The notes under the pieces were generated by a model. The model saw nothing but the letters and a program-made list of their open reading frames with translations, was not told the DNA's origin and searched no databases. Position numbers and translations under genes: made by a program. A DNA stretch of 63,539 nucleotides, from assembly GCA_944324225.1 (NCBI GenBank), contig CALUVL010000012.1:1-63539 (forward strand), in the 5' to 3' direction. Below are positions 19,520 through 28,557 of the stretch, piece after piece. This DNA is from Candidatus Gastranaerophilales bacterium (GTDB taxonomy: Bacteria > Cyanobacteriota > Vampirovibrionia > Gastranaerophilales > Gastranaerophilaceae). Numbering within the stretch: the stretch's first letter is position 1; each line of letters starts with the position of its first letter.

Positions 19520-19804
19520 ATGTTACCAACCACAACTAATACACACAACGAAACAAGCGGAAACGGACAGTTTGGAACTTTGATAAGAAAAAGAACAAGA
19601 CGTAAAAGTAATAAAGGTTTTTCTTATGAAGACTATACATTTTTAGATAAGAAAGACAGAAGAATGAGATTTAACAATGCACGTGATCCTATATATTACG
19701 TATTTGAATGTATCGAAAACAGACCGGTAAGCACACTGGCAAAGGAATTTGTAAAAGATACGTTCTTTGAGATCACACACTTTGTATCAAAAGTCGTTGC
19801 ATAA
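19520..19804 (+). CDS. Hypothetical small basic protein
   Basis: 94 residues, unrecognised. The N-terminal ~20 residues are Thr/Asn-rich and polar, followed by a basic stretch (IRKRTRRKSNK) and an aromatic, probably folded C-terminal half (DPIYYVFECIENRPVSTLAKEF). No signal peptide or membrane segment. AAAGAGAG lies upstream of the ATG. It is a single-gene unit with its own promoter-like element and terminator, which supports a real gene. It belongs to the group of small proteins behind the ATACTTTATATA element. Confidence 0.7.
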   Translation: MLPTTTNTHNETSGNGQFGTLIRKRTRRKSNKGFSYEDYTFLDKKDRRMRFNNARDPIYYVFECIENRPVSTLAKEFVKDTFFEITHFVSKVVA

Positions 19805-19832
19805 TTAATAGGAAAAAGGAAAAAGGAACAAT

Positions 19833-19866
19833 AAAAAAGACGGTATTTAAAATCCGTCTTTTTTTA
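19833..19866. terminator. Bidirectional intrinsic terminator
   Basis: AAAAAAGACGG pairs with CCGTCTTTTTTT around a short AT loop. It lies between the convergent 94-residue gene and the acyltransferase gene and has A/T tracts for both directions. Confidence 0.85.
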
Positions 19867-19869
19867 TGC

Positions 19870-20691
19870 CTAAACTCCGGAAACCGGAGGTAAATCAATT
19901 CTTTTCAGTCTTTGTTCAATTCTTCTGTACCATTTGAGGTGTTGTTTGAAAAGAATTTTATAATCTGAAATGTGTCCGTGAGAAATTTCGTCATCCTGTT
20001 GGTCGCAAACTTCAGTCAAAGCTTTTTCAAGGAAGTGAGTATATTCTTTTCTGTCGATTTTCGGCTCTCTGAGTTCGATACGTTTGCCGAATTTAACAAG
20101 GACTTCCGGTCTGTTATCTCTCAGAAAGCAATAGTCAATAGCAACAGGTATAAGGTTTACTTTCCCGTAACGTTTGACGGCATTCTGCGCAATGTAAGTC
20201 AGTCCTGTCTGAAACTCAAATGGTCTGAAATGCGGTGGACGGATAATTCCCTGCGGAAAAATACAAAGTAAATTTCTTGTATCGCCGACAACATCCACTG
20301 AATATTGCAAAGCTTTCATAGCAGACTGCGGTGATTTTTTATTAACAGAATAAGCCCCTCCGCGTCTTAAAAGCGGAAATCTGTTGAGTTCTTCTACCAT
20401 AAGCCGGATTTCTTTATGGAAAATTCTGTGTGTAATGTTGTAGAAAACAATTCCGTCCCACCAGTTGCAATGCGGAGCAAATAAAATTGTCGGTGTGTCC
20501 TGTCCGCCGTCAAAGTAGTTTTCTTCTCCCTGATAACGGAAGGCAAAAAATCTGTTCTGCAACATGTTAAAAAAGAACATACTTGCTACCCAAAGCCAAA
20601 ATTTACTGGTCTTAGCGGGTTTAAATTTCTCCTCTTTATTCCGCAACTTTGTCGGAGGGATGTCAGAATATAGTTTTTCCTCTAATGCCAT
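19870..20691 (-). CDS. PlsC-like 1-acyl-glycerol-3-phosphate acyltransferase family protein
   Basis: Membrane-associated acyltransferase. The catalytic HX4D motif is HCNWWD (His74, Asp79). The phosphate-binding motif normally FPEG reads FPQG at residues 145-148, as in some lysophospholipid and glycolipid acyltransferase subfamilies. A hydrophobic stretch near residue 35 (FWLWVASMFFFN) may contact the membrane. 273 residues. It lies 62 nt downstream of nrdG on the same strand. The acceptor is unknown; phospholipid synthesis or modification of another lipid are both possible. Confidence 0.8.
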   Translation of the reverse strand: MALEEKLYSDIPPTKLRNKEEKFKPAKTSKFWLWVASMFFFNMLQNRFFAFRYQGEENYFDGGQDTPTILFAPHCNWWDGIVFYNITHRIFHKEIRLMVEELNRFPLLRRGGAYSVNKKSPQSAMKALQYSVDVVGDTRNLLCIFPQGIIRPPHFRPFEFQTGLTYIAQNAVKRYGKVNLIPVAIDYCFLRDNRPEVLVKFGKRIELREPKIDRKEYTHFLEKALTEVCDQQDDEISHGHISDYKILFKQHLKWYRRIEQRLKRIDLPPVSGV

Positions 20692-20753
20692 AAATAGATT
20701 TTACTCCGATAAATTAAAATAGGCAAATGTGATTTTGTTTATTTTAATAAAAG

Positions 20754-21437
20754 TTAACCTCTTAGTTTTAGTTCTTTGAAATCATTTTTTATTGTTTTAA
20801 TAATTACAGCAAATTCATTTTCCGAATAGGTGTTTTCTTTTGTAAAGTCAGGATTAAGTGTTTTTGCAGGGACAAACTTCTGCAGGTAATATTTTTTTGC
20901 CCCTTTAAGCATCTGCGCAATATTTTCAAAATCTTCAATTTTCAACTGTGATTTGACGACGGTTGTCCTGAATTCGTAATCAATGCCGGAATTTTTAATT
21001 AGTTTAATACTTTTTAGAATTTTTTCTGTATCAATTTGAGAGGATGATATTTTCTGATATTTTTCAAGCGGGCCTTTAATATCCATTGCAATATAGTCAA
21101 TATGTGGTAGAAGTTTTTCAATGATTTCCGGAAAACTTCCGTTTGTGTCGAGTTTAACCAGAAAGCCAAGTTTTTTAATTGCTATAATAAATTCTTTTAA
21201 ATCTTTTTGCAGGCAAGGTTCCCCGCCCGTAATCACGACAGCGTCAAGTTTTCCTTTGCGTGTTTTCAAAAACTCAAGGAAATCGGAAGCCTTAAGCTCC
21301 TGATTTCCCTGAGTGTCGAAAAGTTCCGGATTATGGCAGTATCCGCATCTGAAATTACAGCCTTTTGTGAAAACGATTGCGCTGATTTTTTCGGGATAAT
21401 CCAGTAAAGATGTTTTTTGTATTCCGCCTATGTTCAT
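20754..21437 (-). CDS. nrdG: Anaerobic ribonucleotide reductase activating protein
   Basis: Radical SAM enzyme that installs the glycyl radical in NrdD. The CxxxCxxC cluster motif is CNFRCGYC (Cys27, 31, 34), preceded by SLLDYPEKISAIVFTKG. ITGGEPCLQKDL and the LDTNGSFPEII segment are family-like. I start at ATG 21437, with AGGT upstream; the frame stays open about 50 bp further 5', but that part overlaps a palindromic repeat remnant at 21447-21531 and is not family sequence. It follows nrdD in the same operon. 227 residues, typical of the NrdG2 type. Confidence 0.9.
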   Translation of the reverse strand: MNIGGIQKTSLLDYPEKISAIVFTKGCNFRCGYCHNPELFDTQGNQELKASDFLEFLKTRKGKLDAVVITGGEPCLQKDLKEFIIAIKKLGFLVKLDTNGSFPEIIEKLLPHIDYIAMDIKGPLEKYQKISSSQIDTEKILKSIKLIKNSGIDYEFRTTVVKSQLKIEDFENIAQMLKGAKKYYLQKFVPAKTLNPDFTKENTYSENEFAVIIKTIKNDFKELKLRG

Positions 21438-21446
21438 ATTTTTACC

Positions 21447-21531
21447 TGTTCTGACATTCTGAACCGGAATCCGTTGAGCCAAACTCAAAACGTGATTTTG
21501 CCCCTGTCCGGTGTTTCAGAATTTCAGGATG
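21447..21531. repeat. Palindromic repeat remnant between nrdD and nrdG
   Basis: TGACATTCTGAAC near the left end and GTTTCAGAATTTCAGGATG near the right end match the ends and interior of the palindromic repeat at 2974-3121. The insertion lies in the 99-nt nrdD-nrdG gap and probably does not interrupt the operon. Confidence 0.5.
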
Positions 21532-21536
21532 TAATT

Positions 21537-23375
21537 TTACTCCTGAATTAAAAAAGTTTTTCTGTCGGAAAATTCTTTTTGTTTACCTTTGTTCCACTGA
21601 TTGACAGGGCGGATGTAGCCGACAACACGTGAGTAAACTTCACAGGCTGAGCCGCATTCAGGACAGGTAAAGTGTTCTCCTGCAACATAGCCGTGGTTAG
21701 GACATGTGCTGAATGTCGGCGAAAATGTAAAATAAGGCAGTTTGTAATTATTACAGATCTTTTTAACGAGATTTTTTACCGTATTCAGGTCGTATATTCT
21801 TTCACCCGCAAAAATATGAACAACTGTTCCGCCCGTGTATTTGGTCTGCAAGTCGTCCTGATGGTCAAGAACTTCAAAGATATCATCCGTGTAATTTACT
21901 GGAAGCTGGGTTGAATTTGTGTAGTATGGATATTTATTTCTGTCGCATTTGGCAAGTCGGTAGGATGTTCCTTCTCCAGGAGTTGCTTCTAGATTGTAAT
22001 TGTTGCCGGTTTCTTTTTGAAATTCAATTATTTTTGCCCTCATAAAGTCCATAACTTCAATTGCAAAATGTTTCCCTCTGAAACTTCCGATGTCGGTTTT
22101 TAAAAAGTTTATACAGGCCTCATTCATTCCGATAAGCCCTATTGTGGAAAAGTGATTTTTCCAGTAAACTCCAAATCTTGCCTTTATATCTCTCAAGTAA
22201 AATTTTGTGTACGGATAAAGATTTTTTTCAGTGTAATCTTCAAGAAGTTTGCGCTTGATTTCAAGACTATCTTTTGCAAGAACCATTTTCTCTTCAAGTT
22301 GTTTAAAAAATTCTTCTTTTGTAGACACTTTTTGTGCAATTCTGGGGAGGTTAATTGTCACAACCCCGACCGAACCCGTAAGAGGATTTGAGCCGAAAAG
22401 TCCACCGCCTCTGTATTCAAGTTCTCTGTTGTCAATTCGGAGTCTACAGCACATTGATCGGGCATCCTCCGGCGACATGTCAGAGTTTATAAAGTTTGAA
22501 AAATAAGGAATCCCGTATTTGGCTGTCATTTCCCAGAGCCCGTCAATGTTTTTGTTTTCCCAGTCAAAGTCTTTTGTAATGTTATAAGTAGGAATCGGGA
22601 ATGTAAAAACACGCCCTGAATTGTCCCCTTCAAGCATAATTTCAAAAAACGCTTTGTTAATCATATCCATTTCAGGCTGGAAATTTTTGTAGGTATCTTC
22701 CATAAATTTTCCACCGATGATTACTGCTTGATCGGCATAGTAAGACGGTACAGTCAAATCCATTGTTATATTTGTAAATGGGGTCTGAAATCCAACACGT
22801 GTCGGAACGTTCATATTAAAGATAAATTCTTGCATTGCCTGTTTTACCTGTTCGTAAGTAAGGTTGTCATATTTTATAAAAGGTGCAAGAAGTGTGTCAA
22901 AGTTTGAAAATGCCTGAGCGCCTGCTGCTTCTCCCTGCATTGTGTACATAAAATTGACAATTTGCCCGAGGGCTGTTCTAAAGTGTTTTGGAGGTGCGCT
23001 TTCAATTTTGCCCTTAACCCCTCTGAAACCTTCCATCAGCAAGTCTTTCAAATCCCAGCCCACACAGTAGACTGAAATTATATTCAAATCATGAATATGA
23101 ATATCTCCGCTGATGTGCGCATTTCTTATATCTGCGGGGTAAACCCTGTTCAGCCAGTAATTTTTGCTGATTTCCGAGGCAATGTAGTTGTTCAGCCCCT
23201 GAATTGAGTAAGTCATGTTCGAATTTTCTTTAACTTTCCAATCAACCTGTTTCAGGTAATTTTCTACAAGTTCAACATTTGAATCTTTTACCTGAGTCAA
23301 AGCATTTGAAATAAAAACTTTTTTAGTCGTGTCTAAGGCGACAACATTGTTGTCTTTGATAACAGTATTTTTCAT
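21537..23375 (-). CDS. nrdD: Anaerobic (class III) ribonucleoside-triphosphate reductase
   Basis: Glycyl-radical enzyme that makes dNTPs without oxygen or B12. The glycyl radical site is RVVGYIRPVNQW with Gly586 near the C-terminus. A zinc-binding segment precedes it (CPNHGY...CPECG). Other family motifs are HISGDIHIHDL, MNVPTRVGFQTPFTN and the active-site CCRLRIDNREL. The 612 residues are shorter than the Escherichia coli enzyme, and no N-terminal ATP-cone is visible, so allosteric activity control may be missing. The leader is a cobalamin-riboswitch candidate. It is followed by nrdG. Confidence 0.95.
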   Translation of the reverse strand: MKNTVIKDNNVVALDTTKKVFISNALTQVKDSNVELVENYLKQVDWKVKENSNMTYSIQGLNNYIASEISKNYWLNRVYPADIRNAHISGDIHIHDLNIISVYCVGWDLKDLLMEGFRGVKGKIESAPPKHFRTALGQIVNFMYTMQGEAAGAQAFSNFDTLLAPFIKYDNLTYEQVKQAMQEFIFNMNVPTRVGFQTPFTNITMDLTVPSYYADQAVIIGGKFMEDTYKNFQPEMDMINKAFFEIMLEGDNSGRVFTFPIPTYNITKDFDWENKNIDGLWEMTAKYGIPYFSNFINSDMSPEDARSMCCRLRIDNRELEYRGGGLFGSNPLTGSVGVVTINLPRIAQKVSTKEEFFKQLEEKMVLAKDSLEIKRKLLEDYTEKNLYPYTKFYLRDIKARFGVYWKNHFSTIGLIGMNEACINFLKTDIGSFRGKHFAIEVMDFMRAKIIEFQKETGNNYNLEATPGEGTSYRLAKCDRNKYPYYTNSTQLPVNYTDDIFEVLDHQDDLQTKYTGGTVVHIFAGERIYDLNTVKNLVKKICNNYKLPYFTFSPTFSTCPNHGYVAGEHFTCPECGSACEVYSRVVGYIRPVNQWNKGKQKEFSDRKTFLIQE

Positions 23376-23480
23376 AAAAAAATCTCCCAGATTTCCGTGG
23401 TAACATAACTAAAATAAGCATTCCGACTGTAACGGCTGCGGTCCAGTGTGGGAATTTCACCCATGCTTTCCTTAAATTAG
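23376..23480 (-). promoter_or_regulatory. Cobalamin riboswitch candidate in the nrdD leader
   Basis: On the minus strand the leader shows AAAGCAT...ATGCTT (outer P3-like stem) enclosing GGGTGAAATTCCC, CTG-GACCG-CAG (P5-like, with the conserved loop) and CCG-TTACAGT-CGG (P6-like). This matches the order and sequence of the B12 riboswitch core (GGTGAAA..CC, G-CCG-CAG, ACTGT/ACAGT). A downstream CCA-CGGAAATC-TGG hairpin could form the kissing partner (CGG with CCG). Its 3' arm overlaps the GGGAG ribosome binding site, so control of translation start is likely. It is compact, like short cobalamin riboswitches. The assignment rests on eye matching. Confidence 0.75.
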
Positions 23481-23487
23481 TAAACCA

Positions 23488-23516
23488 ATTTTATAATTTT
23501 AATTAAAATTTGTCAA
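23488..23516 (-). promoter_or_regulatory. nrdD promoter (sigma-70 type)
   Basis: On the minus strand TTGACA (23516-23511) is followed after 17 nt by TAAAAT (23493-23488). It places the RNA start near 23480, just ahead of the riboswitch-like leader. It is divergent from the atpD promoter. Confidence 0.7.
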
Positions 23517-23597
23517 CGAATTAAAATAAATCATGGGGTCGATTTTTGCAGAAAAAAATATTAAAAATCTGTAATTCTATACTATCGCCATGTTTAG

Positions 23598-25064
<1,467 letters not shown>

Positions 25065-25071
25065 TTAAATT

Positions 25072-25104
25072 TTTCAGGCAGCGGACAAATCTCGTTGCCT
25101 GAAA
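25072..25104 (+). other. Hairpin between atpD and atpC
   Basis: TTTCAGGCA (25072-25080) pairs with TGCCTGAAA (25096-25104). There is no T-run after it. It may protect the atpD message or set the atpD/atpC ratio rather than terminate transcription. Confidence 0.5.
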
Positions 25105-25132
25105 TTTATAAAGTTTAAGATAAGAGGATTTT

Positions 25133-25525
25133 ATGCATTTAAAGATAATTACTCATGAAAAAGTTGTATTTGATGAAGAAGTTGATGAAATTTATACAAG
25201 AGGAGTGGACGGAGAATTCGGTATCTTAAAAGATCACGTTCCTGTTATGGCGGCACTTGATATCGGTGTAACCAAGGTTAAAAAAGGGGACGAAGCCAAA
25301 TCTTATACAACAATGGGCGGAGTGCTTCAGTTTAAGAATAATGAGTGTATTATATTAACCACAACGGCCGAATGCGGTGATGATATTGATGTTGCGCGTG
25401 CTGAGGCTGCCTTAAGACGTGCTAAAGAGCGTCTTGCAGAACATGATGCTTCAATTGATGCAAAACGTGCAGAAGCAGCTGTTGCAAGAGCCATGGCCAG
25501 ATTAAAGGCAACTTTGAATAATTAA
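25133..25525 (+). CDS. atpC: F1F0 ATP synthase epsilon subunit
   Basis: Rotor subunit that couples F1 and F0 and inhibits ATP hydrolysis. The N-terminal beta sandwich is recognisable from MHLKIITHEKVVFDEEVDEIYTRGVDGEFGIL and the KDHVPVMAAL loop. The C-terminal two-helix domain is Ala/Arg-rich (AEAALRRAKERLAEHDASIDAKRAEAAVARAMARL, read in parts). 130 residues, typical. A weak AAGAGG precedes the ATG. The next gene begins only 1 nt after the stop, so the transporter pair is probably in the same transcript. Confidence 0.95.
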   Translation: MHLKIITHEKVVFDEEVDEIYTRGVDGEFGILKDHVPVMAALDIGVTKVKKGDEAKSYTTMGGVLQFKNNECIILTTTAECGDDIDVARAEAALRRAKERLAEHDASIDAKRAEAAVARAMARLKATLNN

Positions 25526-25526
25526 A

Positions 25527-26087
25527 ATGGAAAAATCTTTATATAATATTTTTAAAGCTTTTTTTAAAGTGGGAACTTTGTTGCTTGGCGGCGGATATGT
25601 AATCTTGCCTATTATGCAATGTGAACTTGTAGAAAAGAGGGGATGGATTGATAATGATGAATTATGTGAATACACCGCTCTTAGCCAGAGTCTGCCCGGA
25701 CTTATCGCTGCGAATCTGTCGATTTTTGTGGGGTATAAATTACGAGGAACCATAGGGGCAATTGTTGCGATTTTCGGAATGGTTCTGCCGGCTTTTTTGT
25801 GCATTGTAGTGCTGGCAAAAATTCTGGAAGAAATTATTAATTTGAGAGTTGTGCAAGGAATATTCTGGGGCGTCGGAATCGGGGTTCTTGTTTTGATTTA
25901 TCTTGCAATAAAAGAAATCTGGAAAAAAAGTGTTAATGACAAATTTACGTTTTTAATCTTTTTCGTTATATTTTTGTGTTCTGCATGTTTTAAAGTTTCG
26001 CCCGCTATCCTTGTAATTCTTGCTATTTTAACAGGCATTGCAAGGCAGTTTATATTGAACCGGAAGAAAAAGGAGGCTGAGGAATGA
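25527..26087 (+). CDS. CHR-family transporter, half-size, first of pair
   Basis: One of two adjacent half-length members of the chromate transporter family (single CHR domain). The N-terminal family motif is FFKVGTLLLGGGYVILPIMQ, followed by DNDELCEYTALSQSLPGLIAANLSIFVGYKLRGT with the conserved PG. About five to six hydrophobic segments in 186 residues. Such pairs are thought to work together as the equivalent of one full-length antiparallel protein. Whether chromate is a substrate is not knowable from sequence; sulfate or other oxyanions are possible. It overlaps the second gene by 4 nt. Confidence 0.87.
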   Translation: MEKSLYNIFKAFFKVGTLLLGGGYVILPIMQCELVEKRGWIDNDELCEYTALSQSLPGLIAANLSIFVGYKLRGTIGAIVAIFGMVLPAFLCIVVLAKILEEIINLRVVQGIFWGVGIGVLVLIYLAIKEIWKKSVNDKFTFLIFFVIFLCSACFKVSPAILVILAILTGIARQFILNRKKKEAEE

Positions 26088-26614
26088 TTTATCTTCAGTT
26101 GTTTCTTGAATTTTTTCATATAGGTTTATTCTCGTTTGGCGGCGGGTATGCGACATTGCCGTTTTTGTACCATATTGCGGAAACCCGTCACTGGTACACA
26201 GCAAAACAATTGACTGATATGATTGCAATATCTTCAATTACACCTGGGCCTGTCGGGGTCAATGTTGCAACATTTGCAGGGTATACAACATCAGGACTTT
26301 TGGGTTCTGTTATTGCTACAACTTCTGTTGTTTTACCGTCTTTGATTATTGTTATTATTGTTTCAAAACTTCTGGAGCAGTTCAAGCATAATAGATATGT
26401 GCAATCAATTATATATTGTCTGAAACCTGCAGGATGCGGACTTCTTGCGGCAGTTGGAGTCGGAATGTTTCTTTCTGACTTTAGTGTTGTTGGAATAATG
26501 TTATTTTTAATCCTGTTTGGAATGAGTTTGATGAAAAAACACGATCCGCTTGTATATTTGGGGCTTTCTGCTCTTGCTGGGCTTGCTGTTTATTTGCTTA
26601 ATCCAAATATATAA
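26084..26614 (+). CDS. CHR-family transporter, half-size, second of pair
   Basis: Partner of the preceding half-size protein; its ATG overlaps the upstream gene's end (ATGA-type overlap). Motifs are FHIGLFSFGGGYATLPFLYHI, DMIAISSITPGPVGVNVATFAGYTTSG and a run of hydrophobic helices to the C-terminus. 176 residues. The conserved ITPGP contrasts with SLPGL in the partner, as expected for the N- and C-type halves. Expression is probably coupled to the first half and possibly to atpDC. Confidence 0.87.
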   Translation: MIYLQLFLEFFHIGLFSFGGGYATLPFLYHIAETRHWYTAKQLTDMIAISSITPGPVGVNVATFAGYTTSGLLGSVIATTSVVLPSLIIVIIVSKLLEQFKHNRYVQSIIYCLKPAGCGLLAAVGVGMFLSDFSVVGIMLFLILFGMSLMKKHDPLVYLGLSALAGLAVYLLNPNI

Positions 26615-26619
26615 TTGGT

Positions 26620-26887
26620 ATTCCTGTTATTCCATCCGAACCTCTTATTATCATGGTCGATACAAACGGAGGCGGAATGAGGCCTAACAGGTTAGGGTAT
26701 GATGTTTTTGTTTTTCAGGTTCTGAACAAAAAAACTGAGAGTAATGGGTGCAAAAGATACTCTTTATCCGATTGAAACATATAGCTTTTATTTCAAGCAC
26801 GGCAGTATTTCCAAAGACGAACTTTTAGGGGTTAATTGTACTTACCGGGCAATGACAGATAAGAGTTATTTTAAAAATTTAAAATAA
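26620..26887 (+). pseudogene. Remnant of a type IV pilin-like gene (3' end only)
   Basis: Two frames together give the C-terminal part of a pilin-like protein: IMVDTNGGGMRPNRLGYDVFVFQVLNKK in one frame, then GAKDTLYPIETYSFYFKHGSIS...GVNCTYRAMTDKSYFKNLK and a stop in another. VD.NG..RPN.LGYDVFVF, a late Cys, and a CTY-A-TDK-YF-NL ending are the style of pseudopilin C-termini that follow an FTLAEVLI leader. The frames switch near 26735. No start, leader peptide or ribosome binding site precedes it. It fills the gap between the CHR genes and 27010. Confidence 0.6.
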
Positions 26888-27009
26888 TAGTTATTGGTTA
26901 ACAAAATATTTTATAAATATTATTAAGATAGCAAAAAAAATATTTATGATTTTTATCTTGAATACGAAGTAAAATTTATAGTTATAGTTAAACAAGGAGA
27001 ATTACAGAA

Positions 27010-27351
27010 ATGAACATTAACAGATCAACTTCATCAATGAATTTCACATCAACATTTATCCCGTATAATTCAAAAAAAGCTTTAGGCTTTTATTTGAATA
27101 ATTTAAAATCAGTAACTTCATTTAAGCCGGTTGGTTTTTACAATAAGTCTGCGGAAGCAATGCAAAAAAAAATCGGACATGGACAGATTGGAGTATCTGT
27201 TAATAAAGGCGGACTTCTTTTTGCTGGCAAAGATACTGCAGCAGATAACTGTATCGGTAAAATTTTAAGTTTGCTTGATAATGATGTGAAGTTTGTGGAT
27301 GATTTATCAGAAGTTAGATCAAAAAGCTCGGTTTTGGATACACTGGTATAA
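27010..27351 (+). CDS. Hypothetical small protein
   Basis: 113 residues with no recognised domain. The N-terminus, MNINRSTSSMNFTSTFIPY, is polar and Ser/Thr-rich, without a signal peptide. The middle (IGHGQIGVSVNKGGLLFAGKDTAADNCIGKIL) could be a small alpha/beta fold. AAGGAG lies 9 nt before the ATG, a good ribosome binding site. The stop is 1 nt from the stop of the convergent regulator gene. It resembles in style other small proteins here with a short Phe-containing motif near the N-terminus. Confidence 0.65.
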   Translation: MNINRSTSSMNFTSTFIPYNSKKALGFYLNNLKSVTSFKPVGFYNKSAEAMQKKIGHGQIGVSVNKGGLLFAGKDTAADNCIGKILSLLDNDVKFVDDLSEVRSKSSVLDTLV

Positions 27352-27352
27352 A

Positions 27353-27673
27353 TTATAAAAGTGATTTAACCATTTTTAATAAAAGATACAGTTTTTTGCT
27401 GTCATCTTTTATTTTTTCAATGGCATTTTGAATTTCTATTAGCAGCTCTTCTTTTGTTTTTTCTTTTTCAAACAGAAAAAATTCATAAGGTTCAACCTGT
27501 AGAATTTTTGCAATTTTAGCTAAGTTTTCTGATGTAGGATAGCTTTTCCCGGTTTCAATTTTGCTCAAACTGATTGTTTCAATTCCGATAAGTTCAGCTA
27601 GTTCTTCTTGTGTTAGTTTAAATTTTCTGCGTGCTTCCTGTATATTCTGTCCGACGCCTTTTTTAATATCCAT
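27353..27673 (-). CDS. XRE-family helix-turn-helix regulator
   Basis: DNA-binding protein of about 106 residues. The HTH is IQEARRKFKLTQEELAELIGIETISLSKIETGKSYP in the first half (quoted in parts: QEELAELIG and SLSKIETGK are the helix 2 and recognition helix). It has a short C-terminal helical tail rich in Lys, Glu and Leu. ATG 27673 has AGAGG 8 nt upstream; a TTG start 24 bp earlier is less likely. An inverted repeat just upstream could be its own operator. The target genes are unknown; the pilin gene transcribed divergently from it is a candidate. Confidence 0.85.
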   Translation of the reverse strand: MDIKKGVGQNIQEARRKFKLTQEELAELIGIETISLSKIETGKSYPTSENLAKIAKILQVEPYEFFLFEKEKTKEELLIEIQNAIEKIKDDSKKLYLLLKMVKSLL

Positions 27674-27692
27674 TGATAAGAACCTCTTTTTT

Positions 27693-27708
27693 ATCAATTT
27701 TGATTGAT
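27693..27708. promoter_or_regulatory. Possible operator of the XRE regulator
   Basis: ATCAAT-TTTG-ATTGAT is a perfect 6-bp inverted repeat 20 bp upstream of the preferred regulator start. Two direct repeats containing TTAAAGTAT follow at about 27733 and 27794. XRE regulators often bind such sites and control themselves. Confidence 0.35.
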
Positions 27709-27831
27709 TTTAGAAGTTAATATAATAACCTTAAAGTATTAACTAATTGACAATAAATATTTTAAATATTAGAATTGAGTAAAAACTAAACTTTAAAGTA
27801 TATTATATGTTTAAATTAGGAGGGAAAGTAT

Positions 27832-28557
27832 TTGTTTGGAAAAGCTTTTACATTAGCGGAAGTCTTGATAACTATCGGAATAATAGGAGTTATTGCCGCT
27901 TTAACATTTCCGGCGATGATAAGCCATTATAATAAAGTTGTTATGTCCGCGCGTAACAAAAAGTTTGTTAGTTCAATAGATCAGGCAATACTTCGTTCTA
28001 TTGTGGATCATGAGGAACCGTATTCCTGGGCCGCCAATATAGAATATCATAATTCTGAAGCTTTATACGACTGGTTTGATGAGTATATTATGCAGTATAT
28101 GAATGTATTGAAAAATTGCAGAAAAAATTCATTAGAATGTATTGGGGAATATTCGTATTGTGAAACGGAAGATCGTTGTACACACGCAAATGGGATTGCT
28201 AATAATTATGTCTTGTATATATTTAATGATGGAAGTATGATCACAAGTTTAACTGGAGGAAATCCGGATGATAAGGGTGTAACAAAAGGATTAACTTTAC
28301 ATATAAGGTTTGATGCAAACGGTTACGCAAAACCTAATATGTATGGGAGAGATATTTTTTCTTACAGATTTACTGTTGACAAAACAAAATTTTATCTGAC
28401 ATGCGACACTCATAAAAATATAACAGGCGGCAGCGTTTCCTTAAATAATAGTCGAAGCGAGCTAATTGAAAGTTGTAAAACGGATCCACAGACTTGCAGT
28501 TGTCTTATAATGAAAGACAATTATGAATTCAAAAAAGATTATCCTTTCAGGCTGTAG
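27832..28557 (+). CDS. Type IV pilin-like / pseudopilin protein
   Basis: 241-residue secreted or pilus-type protein. The N-terminus is a class III prepilin leader, GKAFTLAEVLITIGIIG, cleaved before Phe with Glu5 of the mature form present, followed by a ~20-residue hydrophobic helix. The start is TTG 27832, 7 nt after AGGAGG. The C-terminal domain is Cys-rich (at least eight Cys), suggesting disulfides. It may be a minor pilin or a type II secretion pseudopilin. It overlaps the end of the convergent comM gene by 11 bp. No assembly genes are adjacent. Confidence 0.85.
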   Translation: MFGKAFTLAEVLITIGIIGVIAALTFPAMISHYNKVVMSARNKKFVSSIDQAILRSIVDHEEPYSWAANIEYHNSEALYDWFDEYIMQYMNVLKNCRKNSLECIGEYSYCETEDRCTHANGIANNYVLYIFNDGSMITSLTGGNPDDKGVTKGLTLHIRFDANGYAKPNMYGRDIFSYRFTVDKTKFYLTCDTHKNITGGSVSLNNSRSELIESCKTDPQTCSCLIMKDNYEFKKDYPFRL

